This document shows, in pieces, positions 17,182-25,101 of a DNA stretch of 40,015 nt; position 1 is the stretch's first letter; each line of letters opens with the position of its first letter. Origin of the DNA: an uncultured bacterium (lineage in GTDB: Bacteria; Bacillota_I; Bacilli_A; RF39; UBA660); the NCBI GenBank assembly GCA_947169285.1, contig CAMVPB010000009.1, forward strand, positions 1-40,015, written 5' to 3'. The notes beneath the pieces were generated by a model. It had not been told where the DNA came from. It saw only the letters and a program-made list of their open reading frames with translations, and ran no database searches. The position numbers and the translations under genes were made by a program.

Positions 17182-18630
17182 ATGAAAAAATTTTTAAAAT
17201 TTATATCAGCTTTATTAGTAATATGTTTATTTATTCCAGGTTTAAAAGCAGCTTCTGCTACATTTAAAACCACATCCAATAGATCAAGCGTTGTAGTTGG
17301 AAATACATTTACAGTTACAGTCAAAGTATCATCTTCTTCAGTGCTTGGTAGTTGGGAATATACTATTAATTATGATGGTTCAATTATTCAAATGATCAGT
17401 GGTAAAAAAGCAGTTGCTGATCCAGGAAATGGAAGTCAAAAATCTCAAACTTATACATACACTTTTAAAGCAATTAAAGCTGGCAAATCAAATATATCTG
17501 TAAAATCATATGCAGCTTATGGTTGGGATGAAAAAGCGCTTAGTTGTTCCGCTTCTGGAACATCTGTTAAAGTTATTACAAAAGCAGAATTACAAGCTTC
17601 TTACTCAAAAGACAACAATTTAAAAAGTTTATCTGTTGAAGGAGCAAATATATCCCCTACTTTTTCAAAAGACATAGTAGATTACAAAGTCGAATTAGGA
17701 GCTAATACAACTTCAATATCCATCAAAGCTTCTCCCAACGATTCAAAAGCACACGTGTCAGGAACTGGAACATTTGAAGTTACTGAGGGAGATAATAAAT
17801 TTCAAATAATCGTTACTGCCGAAAATGGTTCAACAAAAACATATAATTTAATAGCAAGTGTTGTGGATCCTAACCCAATAACCGTTAAGGACACCAAAGG
17901 AAATGAATTAGTTGTAGTTAAAAGAAAGGCATTGCTTACATCACCAGAATCATATAAAGAAACTACTGTTTTCGTTAACGATCAGGAAGTCCCCGCTTTT
18001 ACAAGTGAAATAACTAATTTTATATTAGTGGGTTTAAAAAATAATGAAGGCAAAATTAACTTATATATTTATGATAAAGATAAAAACACATTTACTAAAT
18101 ATACAGAATTAAAAATGAATGAATTAGTTTTATTACCTATAAAAAGCAACAATTATAAAGATTATATAAATACTACTATTAAAATTAATGATGAGGAAAT
18201 AGAAGCATATAAACATAGTAATGATTCTAAATTTGCGATTATATATGCATTAGATACTCAAAACGGAGAAAAGAATTATTACAAATATGATTTAAGGAAT
18301 AATACAGTTACATTTCTTGACGAAGAAATAGAAAAGAATTTAGAAAGCAAATTAAAAACATATTCATATATAATTATAGGTTTACTTGCTGAAACATTTA
18401 TCTTATTTATAATACTAATTCTTCTTTTAAGAAATAAAGCATTACATAACAAAAGAAAAAAAATGAAATTACAAGAAGCAAAAGAAAAATACGAAAATGA
18501 AAAGAAAGAAAATACTATAATTGAAGAAAATAATAATGAATTTAAAAGAGATGTAGAAAAAAATAATTCAAAAAAAGAAGAAAAAAAAGATGATATTAAA
18601 AATAAGAATTCAAAAAAGAAGAAAAAATAA
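17182..18630 (+). CDS. membrane-anchored cohesin-domain protein
   Basis: A 482-aa protein. A signal peptide covers residues 1-25. A cohesin domain (about 26-150) starts SSVVVGNTFTVTVKVSSSS and continues with GSWEYTINYDGSIIQMISG and a YTYTFKAIKAGKSNISV strand pair. A cadherin-like beta-sandwich (about 158-230) has the same plan as the one in the preceding enzyme. About 150 residues of unrecognised extracellular sequence follow, then one TM helix (about 393-416) and a long Lys/Glu/Asn tail in the cytosol. Cohesins bind dockerins in a calcium-dependent way, so the obvious partner is the dockerin enzyme encoded just upstream. AGGAGG lies seven bases before ATG and overlaps the upstream stop, indicating translational coupling. 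It contains only one cohesin, not a multi-cohesin scaffold. Confidence 0.9.
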   Translation: MKKFLKFISALLVICLFIPGLKAASATFKTTSNRSSVVVGNTFTVTVKVSSSSVLGSWEYTINYDGSIIQMISGKKAVADPGNGSQKSQTYTYTFKAIKAGKSNISVKSYAAYGWDEKALSCSASGTSVKVITKAELQASYSKDNNLKSLSVEGANISPTFSKDIVDYKVELGANTTSISIKASPNDSKAHVSGTGTFEVTEGDNKFQIIVTAENGSTKTYNLIASVVDPNPITVKDTKGNELVVVKRKALLTSPESYKETTVFVNDQEVPAFTSEITNFILVGLKNNEGKINLYIYDKDKNTFTKYTELKMNELVLLPIKSNNYKDYINTTIKINDEEIEAYKHSNDSKFAIIYALDTQNGEKNYYKYDLRNNTVTFLDEEIEKNLESKLKTYSYIIIGLLAETFILFIILILLLRNKALHNKRKKMKLQEAKEKYENEKKENTIIEENNNEFKRDVEKNNSKKEEKKDDIKNKNSKKKKK

Positions 18631-18646
18631 TATTTTTCTTCTTTTT
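18617..18646 (+). terminator. terminator of the dockerin-cohesin operon
   Basis: The ten-base stem AGAAGAAAAA/TTTTTCTTCT is followed by TTTT. The cohesin stop codon TAA is in the loop. The stem is AT-rich, so strength is moderate. Confidence 0.6.
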
Positions 18647-18659
18647 CTATAATAAAAAG

Positions 18660-18688
18660 TTGACATGAATAATAAAATTGTGTAGAAT
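18660..18688 (+). promoter_or_regulatory. tRNA-Gly promoter
   Basis: A perfect TTGACA (18660-18665), a 17-base spacer and TAGAAT (18683-18688) end 19 bases before the tRNA-Gly 5' end. Confidence 0.85.
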
Positions 18689-18707
18689 ATTATATGTAAT
18701 TTAAAAC

Positions 18708-18781
18708 GCAGGTGTAGTTTAATGGTAGAACTTCAGCCTTCCAAGCTGCTAACGTGGGTCCGATTCCCATCACCTGCTCCA
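18708..18781 (+). tRNA. tRNA-Gly (UCC)
   Basis: The acceptor GCAGGTG/CACCTGC, the D arm, the anticodon loop CTTCCAA (anticodon TCC), the T arm GGGTCCGATTCCC and an encoded CCA (18779-18781) are present. The outermost anticodon-stem pair is mismatched. The 3' half has an inverted near-copy at 18831-18847. Confidence 0.95.
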
Positions 18782-18793
18782 TAAAAAATATAT

Positions 18794-18814
18794 CTGGTCA
18801 TATGACCAGTTTTT
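18794..18814 (+). terminator. tRNA-Gly terminator
   Basis: The perfect 16-base palindrome CTGGTCATATGACCAG is followed by TTTTT, 12 bases after the tRNA. Confidence 0.8.
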
Positions 18815-18830
18815 CATTGAAAAAAACTCC

Positions 18831-18847
18831 CGGACCCACATTAGCAG
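18831..18847 (-). repeat. inverted fragment of the tRNA-Gly 3' half
   Basis: Read on the minus strand, 17 bases match tRNA-Gly 18746-18762 with one mismatch, and the short CAAG flank also recurs after one inserted base. The copy is inverted, 68 bases from the parent segment. It encodes the last codons and stop of the leftward frameshifted gene that begins at 19588. Confidence 0.6.
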
Positions 18848-19588
18848 TCTTGAGAAGAATTCTTTAAATACATATTTAATAATATATCATCAAACAAACT
18901 ATACCACTTTACTTGAACACAAAACCTTTTCTTTTCATATAAAGGATTATAATTCAAATTTCTCGCTTGCGGTTGGCAAAATAAACTGCTGAAATGGATA
19001 CCAGTAGAATACTCATTAATTTTGTATTTTAATACTTTTATAATATCAGCTTTTGTTATCCATAAATAATCATTCGGTATTCCCAAACATATTGCATCAA
19101 TACCATATTTAGAATTAGTTCCAGTAATAACAAATCTTTCTATTGCCTTTTCTACAATTTTGTTATTATTAACTCTTTTATTAAATAAATCAATATCATT
19201 TTGATGCGATTTCTTATATTCTTCACTACTCACACGATTTTTTCCTTTTCCATCAAAGGTTCCATCACCAAAGTGATAATACAAATATGTGTCAATAATG
19301 TCTAATGAAATGCCATTATTTTCCAAAAAATAGCAAAAACTACTAAGGGGTTCTACATGTACCGAATTTTTGCTCCCGCTTTTTATGCTTATTCCCTTTA
19401 TTATTCCGTTTTATCATTATATCTGTTTTTTGCTTGTAATGATTTTTCCATGCTTTAACAACATTACCATCATTAATATTATTATATATTGCATGTATTA
19501 AATCATATGAATTTGGATCTAATTCTGATATTTTTTTTCCATTAAACATCAGCACAAAATCATATTCATTTTGTTTTCCACTATTCAT
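18841..19588 (-). pseudogene. frameshifted PD-(D/E)XK-nuclease-like gene
   Basis: Two leftward frames, 19588-19343 (81 codons) and 19326-18841 (161 codons from a TTG), are one gene broken by an extra base. Deleting one A of the AAAA run at 19409-19412 joins them without a stop into about 248 codons. The join gives ...TDIMINGIIKGISIKSG and then SKNSVHVEP. That repaired segment has the Asp...hydrophobic-x-hydrophobic-Lys spacing seen around PD-(D/E)XK nuclease sites. The rest is basic and aromatic without TM segments and has a Cys/Pro-rich stretch (SLFCQPQARN). A good AAGGAG site precedes the start at 19588. The 3' end runs into the inverted tRNA-Gly fragment. It is either a real pseudogene or a homopolymer sequencing error. 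The nuclease assignment is tentative. Confidence 0.65.
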
Positions 19589-19892
19589 TTATTTCTCCTT
19601 TCCATTCCATAATATAAAATATCAAAAAAACTATCAAACACATTATTATTCAAAAATATAAAGCATTAATAATTAAAAAAATAAATTATTATATATATTC
19701 TTAAATATTTAATATGTTATGTCAAAATTATTTTATCATTTGATTTTAATGCTTTTTAAAATTTTTAGAAATGATGTATAATTAGACATACCAAAAACAA
19801 AAATCATCGAAATTCGGTGATTTTTTTAATTCATTTTATATTTATAATTTATTATTTTTAATAAAGTATAGTGTTTTAATATTACACTTTTT
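19589..19892. other. 304-base gene-free AT-rich stretch
   Basis: No supported gene. It holds the ribosome site and presumed promoter of the leftward frameshifted gene near 19589-19620, a lone rightward TATAAT near 19777, and a terminator hairpin at 19801-19823. Confidence 0.6.
19793..19828. terminator. bidirectional terminator after the 86-aa gene
   Basis: The stem AAATCATCG/CGGTGATTT (one T-G pair) with loop AAATT has T-runs on both strands (TTTTTTT rightward, TTTTTGTTTTT on the minus strand). On the minus strand it follows the gene ending at 19893. Confidence 0.75.
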
Positions 19893-20153
19893 TTAAAATA
19901 AACTATATATTAATTCTAAAAAACTATTGAAATTATCTGGTACGCTATTTCCTATATATAAATCGTATTGTTTATCTTTCTCTATAACACCAACAATCAA
20001 TATTTTATCTTTTTTTATTCTATTATAATAACTTTTCCATTCTCTTATTATTCTAAAAAAGATGTTTACAAACTTTTCATAATCTTTTAATGATAAATTA
20101 CTATATTTTTTATTTATAGAAACATTTTTTTTATTGCTGTCAATAATTATCAT
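19893..20153 (-). CDS. small protein of unknown function
   Basis: An 86-aa protein with no signal or TM segment: a short beta start (MIIIDSNKKN), an aromatic basic helix (IFFRIIREWKSYYNRIKKDK), then two beta strands and a final hydrophobic helix. No family is recognised. It starts 29 bases after the 420-aa HEIIH protein, in the same direction, and is probably its operon partner. No Shine-Dalgarno is visible. A small immunity or accessory protein for the larger gene is possible but unsupported by motifs. Confidence 0.55.
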   Translation of the reverse strand: MIIIDSNKKNVSINKKYSNLSLKDYEKFVNIFFRIIREWKSYYNRIKKDKILIVGVIEKDKQYDLYIGNSVPDNFNSFLELIYSLF

Positions 20154-20182
20154 TTCATAGAAATAATTATTTAATTAAGTCT

Positions 20183-21445
20183 TTAAACATGTATGTTTTC
20201 TCCTTTTTCGAATGATTCCATATTAGCAATTAATTTTGAAATATCATTGTTAACATCATTTATAATATGCTTATTCTTTGAATAAAAATGCGCATGTTTA
20301 GAAAATATATTGTTAAGTTCTTCACTAAAAACTTCCCAAGACTCTCCAAAAAAATCATATAATTTTTCTGGTACGCCATTAATTGCACAATTAGAAAATA
20401 TTATTTCGTATTTATCAAAGAAATCTCCCACTAAAGGAAATAAATTCTCATAAGCTGACGATCCTAAAAGTGTAAAATTATTAGGATTATCAAACATGAA
20501 TATTCCTCTTTTGTGCAATTCGTTTGTCATTTTTATTGCAAGCTTTTGCGTCCTTATTTCGTTTGCTATACTATTTGTGTCATCTAACATTGCTATTCCG
20601 ACACTATTTTCATCTGTTTCAACTTTATGAATAATTTCATGCATAGCACTAACATCTAATGCCTCACATCCTATATTTACCATATGAGATATTGGAACTC
20701 TAATGATATGGTAATCTTTAACACTTATTGAATTTTTAGAAGAGACAGTCATAGCGACTGGATTGGTATTAAAAATAAGTTTACTAATATTTTCAAAAGA
20801 CAGTTTAATTCCCAATTCTCTTTCAGCTCTATTATATATACTTTTTCCATATTCAGAATGTTTTGCTACACTATTTCTATAATTTATTTGTAGTGTCTTT
20901 ATAAATTTAACAATTTCATCCACACTACTTGAAGATAATCTTTTAATCTTTATATTTCCAAAATGAACAACCATCTTAAAACAAGCTTGATCATGTAGTA
21001 TATTATCCTTGATCGATTGTGGGGTATCAGCATTATTTAATAAATTAATACTATTTGTACTAAATGCATCAATATATCCAGTATTAAAGTTATCATCCAT
21101 AAACAATGTTATCAAATTATCTTCATCAATATTTTCTATTAAAAAATTCTGTTTTAAATATTCTAAAAGCAACTTTCTATTTTCTTTTTTGCACTCTTCA
21201 CTTACTCTTGCAAATTCTTCATATTTTAATTCTATTAATTGTTTTTTTTGATTATCGAACTCATCACTATGCATTTTTAAGAATTTATAATCATCCTCTG
21301 GAGTACTAGAAAAATCAAAAAACACATTTCCTAATCTTTTTTTAATAATTTCAGAATACTCTTGTCCATAATAATTTATTAACATTTCAATTAAAAGATT
21401 TTTGTTTTTATCAAAAATTTCATTTATATTTGCTAAATCAATCAT
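20183..21445 (-). CDS. zincin-like protein with HEIIH motif, unknown function
   Basis: A 420-aa, largely helical soluble protein without signal peptide. Residues 269-273 are HEIIH, the zinc-binding HExxH of metallopeptidases. N295-E296 (NEIRTQ), 23 residues later, is placed and phrased like the third ligand of gluzincins (NExxx). The HExxH is preceded by small and hydrophobic residues (DVSAM), as usual for an active helix. Residues 1-110 are charged helices and residues 330-400 a second helical region rich in Phe and Asn. AGGTGAT lies four bases before ATG. It heads a two-gene unit in an accessory-looking island. It could be a cytosolic peptidase or a toxin-like enzyme. No named family is recognised. 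Confidence 0.6.
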   Translation of the reverse strand: MIDLANINEIFDKNKNLLIEMLINYYGQEYSEIIKKRLGNVFFDFSSTPEDDYKFLKMHSDEFDNQKKQLIELKYEEFARVSEECKKENRKLLLEYLKQNFLIENIDEDNLITLFMDDNFNTGYIDAFSTNSINLLNNADTPQSIKDNILHDQACFKMVVHFGNIKIKRLSSSSVDEIVKFIKTLQINYRNSVAKHSEYGKSIYNRAERELGIKLSFENISKLIFNTNPVAMTVSSKNSISVKDYHIIRVPISHMVNIGCEALDVSAMHEIIHKVETDENSVGIAMLDDTNSIANEIRTQKLAIKMTNELHKRGIFMFDNPNNFTLLGSSAYENLFPLVGDFFDKYEIIFSNCAINGVPEKLYDFFGESWEVFSEELNNIFSKHAHFYSKNKHIINDVNNDISKLIANMESFEKGENIHV

Positions 21446-21546
21446 TTATATCACCTATAATAAATATTCTAATTATATTTTAGCATACTTTATCGAAATA
21501 TAGAAAAATTTGTTAAATGAAGCTATACATAATATGCTTTTTTGAT

Positions 21547-22902
21547 TTAAATCCTTCTTATATCATTATTAGCTGGTCCACTTATGACCATACCTTCTTT
21601 ATTAAACCTAGACCCATGACAAGGACAATCCCACGTGGATTCAACTTCATTATATATTAGTTTACACCCTAAATGAGGGCAAATTTTAGATATTGATTTA
21701 TCTTCTTTCTTATTAATATTAATTAAACCTTTTACAAAACCAATAGCATTTTTCCAAACATTAATAAATGAGTCTTTAAAACTGCATATTGTTTTTCTAT
21801 ACGGATCAAACAATTTTATATATGAATTCCTTTTGTTTAAAATTATATCTTTAAGTATTTCTCCTGCCAAAAAACTAGTAGATAATCCCCAAGTATTATA
21901 ACCTGTTGATATCATTATATTATCTTTTAATACTCCTATGTATGGCAATCCATCATTAGTAATTATATCTACATTACTCCATGAATAATTGGGTTTTAAT
22001 TTTAAATTACTTAATTTTTTCATCAATTCATTAAAATTCTTTTTATCACAAATGTGTTTCTCTATTGAATGAGAATTACTAAGATATATTAAACTGTTTT
22101 TATAAGTCCTTATAGAGACAAAAGGATTGCTATAACTTATTAATGATAATTTATCTCCGTTATAATTAGATGCACTCAAATATGATTTTTCTAAACTACT
22201 TTTTAAAGGGAAGAGAAAGGGTAAAATAAAATATGGATAATGTGAAGCTATTATAACCCACTTTGCTTTTATAATAGCATTATTACTATAACATATGTAA
22301 TAATTACTATTTTTTTCTATCTTTTTTATACTTGTATTTTCATAAATATTATTGCATTTATTTGCTAATAACAATATATATTTTACTGGATTAAAAATAT
22401 AAGTGTCTTTTACTTTAAAGATATATTTATTTATAATGAGTGAATTAGTGGTATTATATGTTTTTACATTATTCTTTTCTAAAAATTTTCTTAAATTTTC
22501 TAATTTTTTTATTTCTTCTTGATTATTTGTATATATTATTGAATCAACCTTCTCTAAATCACATTCAAGTTTTTCTTTTTTTATAATAGTTACAATTTTT
22601 TGGATTGCTTCTATTTGTGAGTGTAAATATTTAGCTGCTATCTTATCTCCGCATTTATTTCTTATTTTATCAATTAAATCATTTTGAAGATATGAAAGTT
22701 TTCCAGTGCTCCTAGATGTTATCGAAGATGCTATCCTATTTTGCTCAACTAATATAACATTTAAATTAGTTTCTCTTAAATTATAAAGTGTATTTATTCC
22801 AGTTATCCCACCACCTATTATTAAAACATCGACACTTTTATTCTCATTTAAACTAGGATACTCTTTTCTTTCTATATCATCCCATATACTAATAGTTTTC
22901 AA
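21547..22902 (-). CDS. FAD-dependent oxidoreductase with C-terminal Rieske domain
   Basis: About 451 aa. An N-terminal FAD-binding (DAO-type) Rossmann motif GGGITG lies at residues 30-35, then VEQNRIASSITSRSTGKLS. A substrate domain follows, then a second FAD contact (NDGLPYIGVL...TGYNTWGLS, about 330-355). The C-terminal 50 residues are a Rieske [2Fe-2S] domain with CPHLGC and CPCHGS, matching CxH...CxxH. Similar fusions (YhfW-like) occur in Bacillota, and the substrate is unknown. The start is a TTG at 22902, chosen because AGGTGAT lies four bases before it. A GTG in the same frame at 22911 is inside that ribosome site. Confidence 0.88.
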   Translation of the reverse strand: MKTISIWDDIERKEYPSLNENKSVDVLIIGGGITGINTLYNLRETNLNVILVEQNRIASSITSRSTGKLSYLQNDLIDKIRNKCGDKIAAKYLHSQIEAIQKIVTIIKKEKLECDLEKVDSIIYTNNQEEIKKLENLRKFLEKNNVKTYNTTNSLIINKYIFKVKDTYIFNPVKYILLLANKCNNIYENTSIKKIEKNSNYYICYSNNAIIKAKWVIIASHYPYFILPFLFPLKSSLEKSYLSASNYNGDKLSLISYSNPFVSIRTYKNSLIYLSNSHSIEKHICDKKNFNELMKKLSNLKLKPNYSWSNVDIITNDGLPYIGVLKDNIMISTGYNTWGLSTSFLAGEILKDIILNKRNSYIKLFDPYRKTICSFKDSFINVWKNAIGFVKGLININKKEDKSISKICPHLGCKLIYNEVESTWDCPCHGSRFNKEGMVISGPANNDIRRI

Positions 22903-22944
22903 TATAATCACCTATTATTAGTGTTTGTGAAAATTAATAAATTA

Positions 22945-22973
22945 TAATAAAAAAACTTCTTATTCAGAAGTTT
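22945..22973 (-). terminator. terminator of the LCP-family gene
   Basis: The minus-strand stem AAACTTCT/AGAAGTTT is followed by a T-run. The LCP stop codon overlaps the loop. Confidence 0.8.
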
Positions 22974-24846
22974 CCTGTTCTTGAGGTTTCTCTTCAACCT
23001 TTTTATTAGCGTAATATAAATTTAATGTATTCCCCGCTTTTACAACTAGTGTTCTTTCATGCATTGATTGACTAACAAAATTCATTCCACTTATATTAGA
23101 TAATTCTTCATTCGTATCATAATTTATAAAATGAATTGTTATTCCGTTTTTATTTGCCCAATCTTTTGCTTGAGAATAACTATATTTTGAAAAATTAGGA
23201 ACAGTGGGTAACTTTGATTCACTATAAGTTTTATTACCTACTAATTCTTGTTCATAAGGTTTATTAACTGAAAAAGAAAATTCTTTTACAATATTTGGTT
23301 TAGTTATTTCAAGATTTTGTTTCATTAAATTAACAATGTCATTCATACTTCCTTTATAGTTAAAGAAAGCATATCTATAGCCACTTACATTAGGCTCCCA
23401 AACATTCATATCATAACCTCTTAAAAATGTTTTCTGAATATTAACAAGTTCTAAATCTTTAGCACCAATTAAATTTTCTAAAACCTCATAGAATGAAAAC
23501 ATTTCATTAGTAGATAAATCAGTATCTATATTTTTACTTATTACATCTAATACTTCTAATAATTTGTTGACATTCCTAATCTCTTTAACCTTTTTTAATA
23601 TTGCCTCTATAACTAACTGTTGATTTTTGCCTCTAATAAAATCGTTTCTTGGTCCTTCAGTAAAAGTAGGGCAATATTTTTTCATTAAAGAATATTCACT
23701 TGCTGAATGCCTATTTCTAGATAAAGCTAAAGCTTGTTCACCATTTAATACTTGAAGCCCTTTTTGATTTACATAAACTGTTTTATCTCCCCAAGAACGT
23801 GTACTATTTTGTTCACAAAAAGCATATGGAACATCAACTTCTACTCCACCTAAAGCATCGACAAGATCCACAACTCCTTTAAAATTGATTTTTATATAAT
23901 AATCAATATTTAATCCTGTAATATTCTCAACTGTTTTTTTAACACATTTTGCTCCACCATAAGCAGATGTATTTATCTTTTGAAATTGTCTATTACCACA
24001 AGCAATCTTAGCATAAGTATCTCTTGGTATTGAAAACATTGTAGCATTTAAAGTTTTCGGATTAAATGTAACTATCATTATAGTATCTCCATTAAATGCA
24101 GCATTTACATCAGATACAGAATCAACACCTAATATTAAGAATGTAAAAGGATTTGTTAAAGTTTTGCCTTCATTGATATTAGACTCTTTTTCAATAGATT
24201 TATTTTCTAGCTTTTCTGAATATTCAATTACCTCTATTGCTTTCTCAGATAAATCAGCATATTCTTCAAAATTAATAAATAAGTCCTTATAATTACTATT
24301 TATAAATATTAAATCAATTTCTTTATTATACAAGGCATCCATCAAATCAATAATGCTGTTATACTTGATAATACTATTATTTTCATTTAATAAATTCTTT
24401 TCTATAACCTTTTTAGGCAATAAGTATAATTCAATATCTTCTTCATCATCGACTATACCTATTTTAGTTTGCTGCACATCTTTAATAGTTTTATATTTAT
24501 CATCAAATGTTAATAAAACTGTTTTATACATTATTTCTTCTTTTTTAAAAAAGTTTAATTTTGAATGAACGCCATTTAACAAATAAATGACTGCGCCATA
24601 AATACCACATATAATTACTACAAGTATACAAGATACTAAAAATCTTTTTGGTCTATTCAACCTATAATTTTTGTTTACTATATATCCAATAAATAAAGAT
24701 ATATATGACACTAAAAATATTAAAAGATTAATATATAATTTTTTTAATCCTGTAAATAGAACTAAAGAGTAAATTAAAAAACCGCTTGTAATAACAAGTA
24801 TAACCAAAAGAATAATTTGAATTATTTTATACATCTTATTTTTCAT
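22960..24846 (-). CDS. LytR-CpsA-Psr family protein with SBP-like insert and PASTA tail
   Basis: About 628 aa. Four TM helices cover residues 1-100. A region of about 120 residues follows that resembles one lobe of a periplasmic-binding protein (KIGIVDDEEDIELYLL, then IIDLMDALYNKEIDLIFINS). The LCP domain spans about 230-430: FLILGVDS, GDTIMIVTFNPKT, SIPRDTY with the catalytic Arg-Asp, and GPRNDFIRGKNQQL. A single PASTA-like domain lies near 555-615, then an acidic Glu-rich tail. LCP enzymes move teichoic-acid-type polymers from undecaprenyl carriers to peptidoglycan, and the PASTA part would help bind the wall. The start at 24846 has no ribosome site but lies six bases after a consensus promoter, suggesting a leaderless mRNA. 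Confidence 0.9.
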   Translation of the reverse strand: MKNKMYKIIQIILLVILVITSGFLIYSLVLFTGLKKLYINLLIFLVSYISLFIGYIVNKNYRLNRPKRFLVSCILVVIICGIYGAVIYLLNGVHSKLNFFKKEEIMYKTVLLTFDDKYKTIKDVQQTKIGIVDDEEDIELYLLPKKVIEKNLLNENNSIIKYNSIIDLMDALYNKEIDLIFINSNYKDLFINFEEYADLSEKAIEVIEYSEKLENKSIEKESNINEGKTLTNPFTFLILGVDSVSDVNAAFNGDTIMIVTFNPKTLNATMFSIPRDTYAKIACGNRQFQKINTSAYGGAKCVKKTVENITGLNIDYYIKINFKGVVDLVDALGGVEVDVPYAFCEQNSTRSWGDKTVYVNQKGLQVLNGEQALALSRNRHSASEYSLMKKYCPTFTEGPRNDFIRGKNQQLVIEAILKKVKEIRNVNKLLEVLDVISKNIDTDLSTNEMFSFYEVLENLIGAKDLELVNIQKTFLRGYDMNVWEPNVSGYRYAFFNYKGSMNDIVNLMKQNLEITKPNIVKEFSFSVNKPYEQELVGNKTYSESKLPTVPNFSKYSYSQAKDWANKNGITIHFINYDTNEELSNISGMNFVSQSMHERTLVVKAGNTLNLYYANKKVEEKPQEQETSE

Positions 24847-24852
24847 AATTAG

Positions 24853-24881
24853 ATTATACAATATTTATCATTTTTTCTCAA
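24853..24881 (-). promoter_or_regulatory. promoter giving a leaderless LCP transcript
   Basis: On the minus strand TTGAGA (24876-24881), a 17-base spacer and TATAAT (24853-24858) are followed by only six bases before the ATG (24846). Transcription should start at or within a base or two of the ATG. Confidence 0.7.
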
Positions 24882-24889
24882 TGGATATA

Positions 24890-24918
24890 TTGACTAAAAT
24901 ATTAAATTATATTAAACT
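24890..24918 (+). promoter_or_regulatory. metK promoter
   Basis: TTGACT (24890-24895), a 17-base spacer and a weak -10 TAAACT (24913-24918) lie about 22 bases before the riboswitch aptamer and are divergent from the LCP promoter. Confidence 0.5.
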
Positions 24919-24940
24919 TATATATGTAAATAAAAATTAG

Positions 24941-25080
24941 CCTTATTAAGAGAGACTGAGGGAATAGGCCCTGTGAAGTCCGGCAACCTGCCTGAAAGGT
25001 GTTGGTGCTAAATCCTACGGTAATCCGAAAGATGAGATTATAAAAATGTAATTCACTTAGGATTCATCCTAAGTTTTTTT
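24941..25080 (+). ncRNA. SAM-I riboswitch (S-box) with terminator
   Basis: The S-box core is intact: CTTATTAAGAGAGACTGAGGG, the GGCCCTGTGAAGTCCGGCAACC block, GGTGTTGGTGCTAAATCC, and the closing P1 strand GATGAG (25031-25036) that pairs with CTTATT. The expression platform is a strong terminator, CTTAGGAT/ATCCTAAG (25056-25073) followed by seven T. When SAM binds, transcription should stop before metK. Confidence 0.95.
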
Positions 25081-25101
25081 AAGGCTTATAGGGAGGTAGA
25101 A

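Noticed and set aside
14985-18630. Classical cellulosome locus
   Set aside because: Only one cohesin and one dockerin are present, there is no carbohydrate-binding module or cellulase, and the enzyme is a peptidoglycan glucosaminidase.
19775-19829. Tiny rightward RNA between TATAAT (about 19777) and the hairpin at 19801-19823
   Set aside because: There is no matching -35 or extended -10, and the hairpin is explained as the leftward terminator of the 86-aa gene.
18708-21445. Standard integrative element flanked by attL/attR at tRNA-Gly
   Set aside because: No integrase is seen, and the tRNA-derived repeat is inverted and only 68 bases away, not a direct repeat at the far end.
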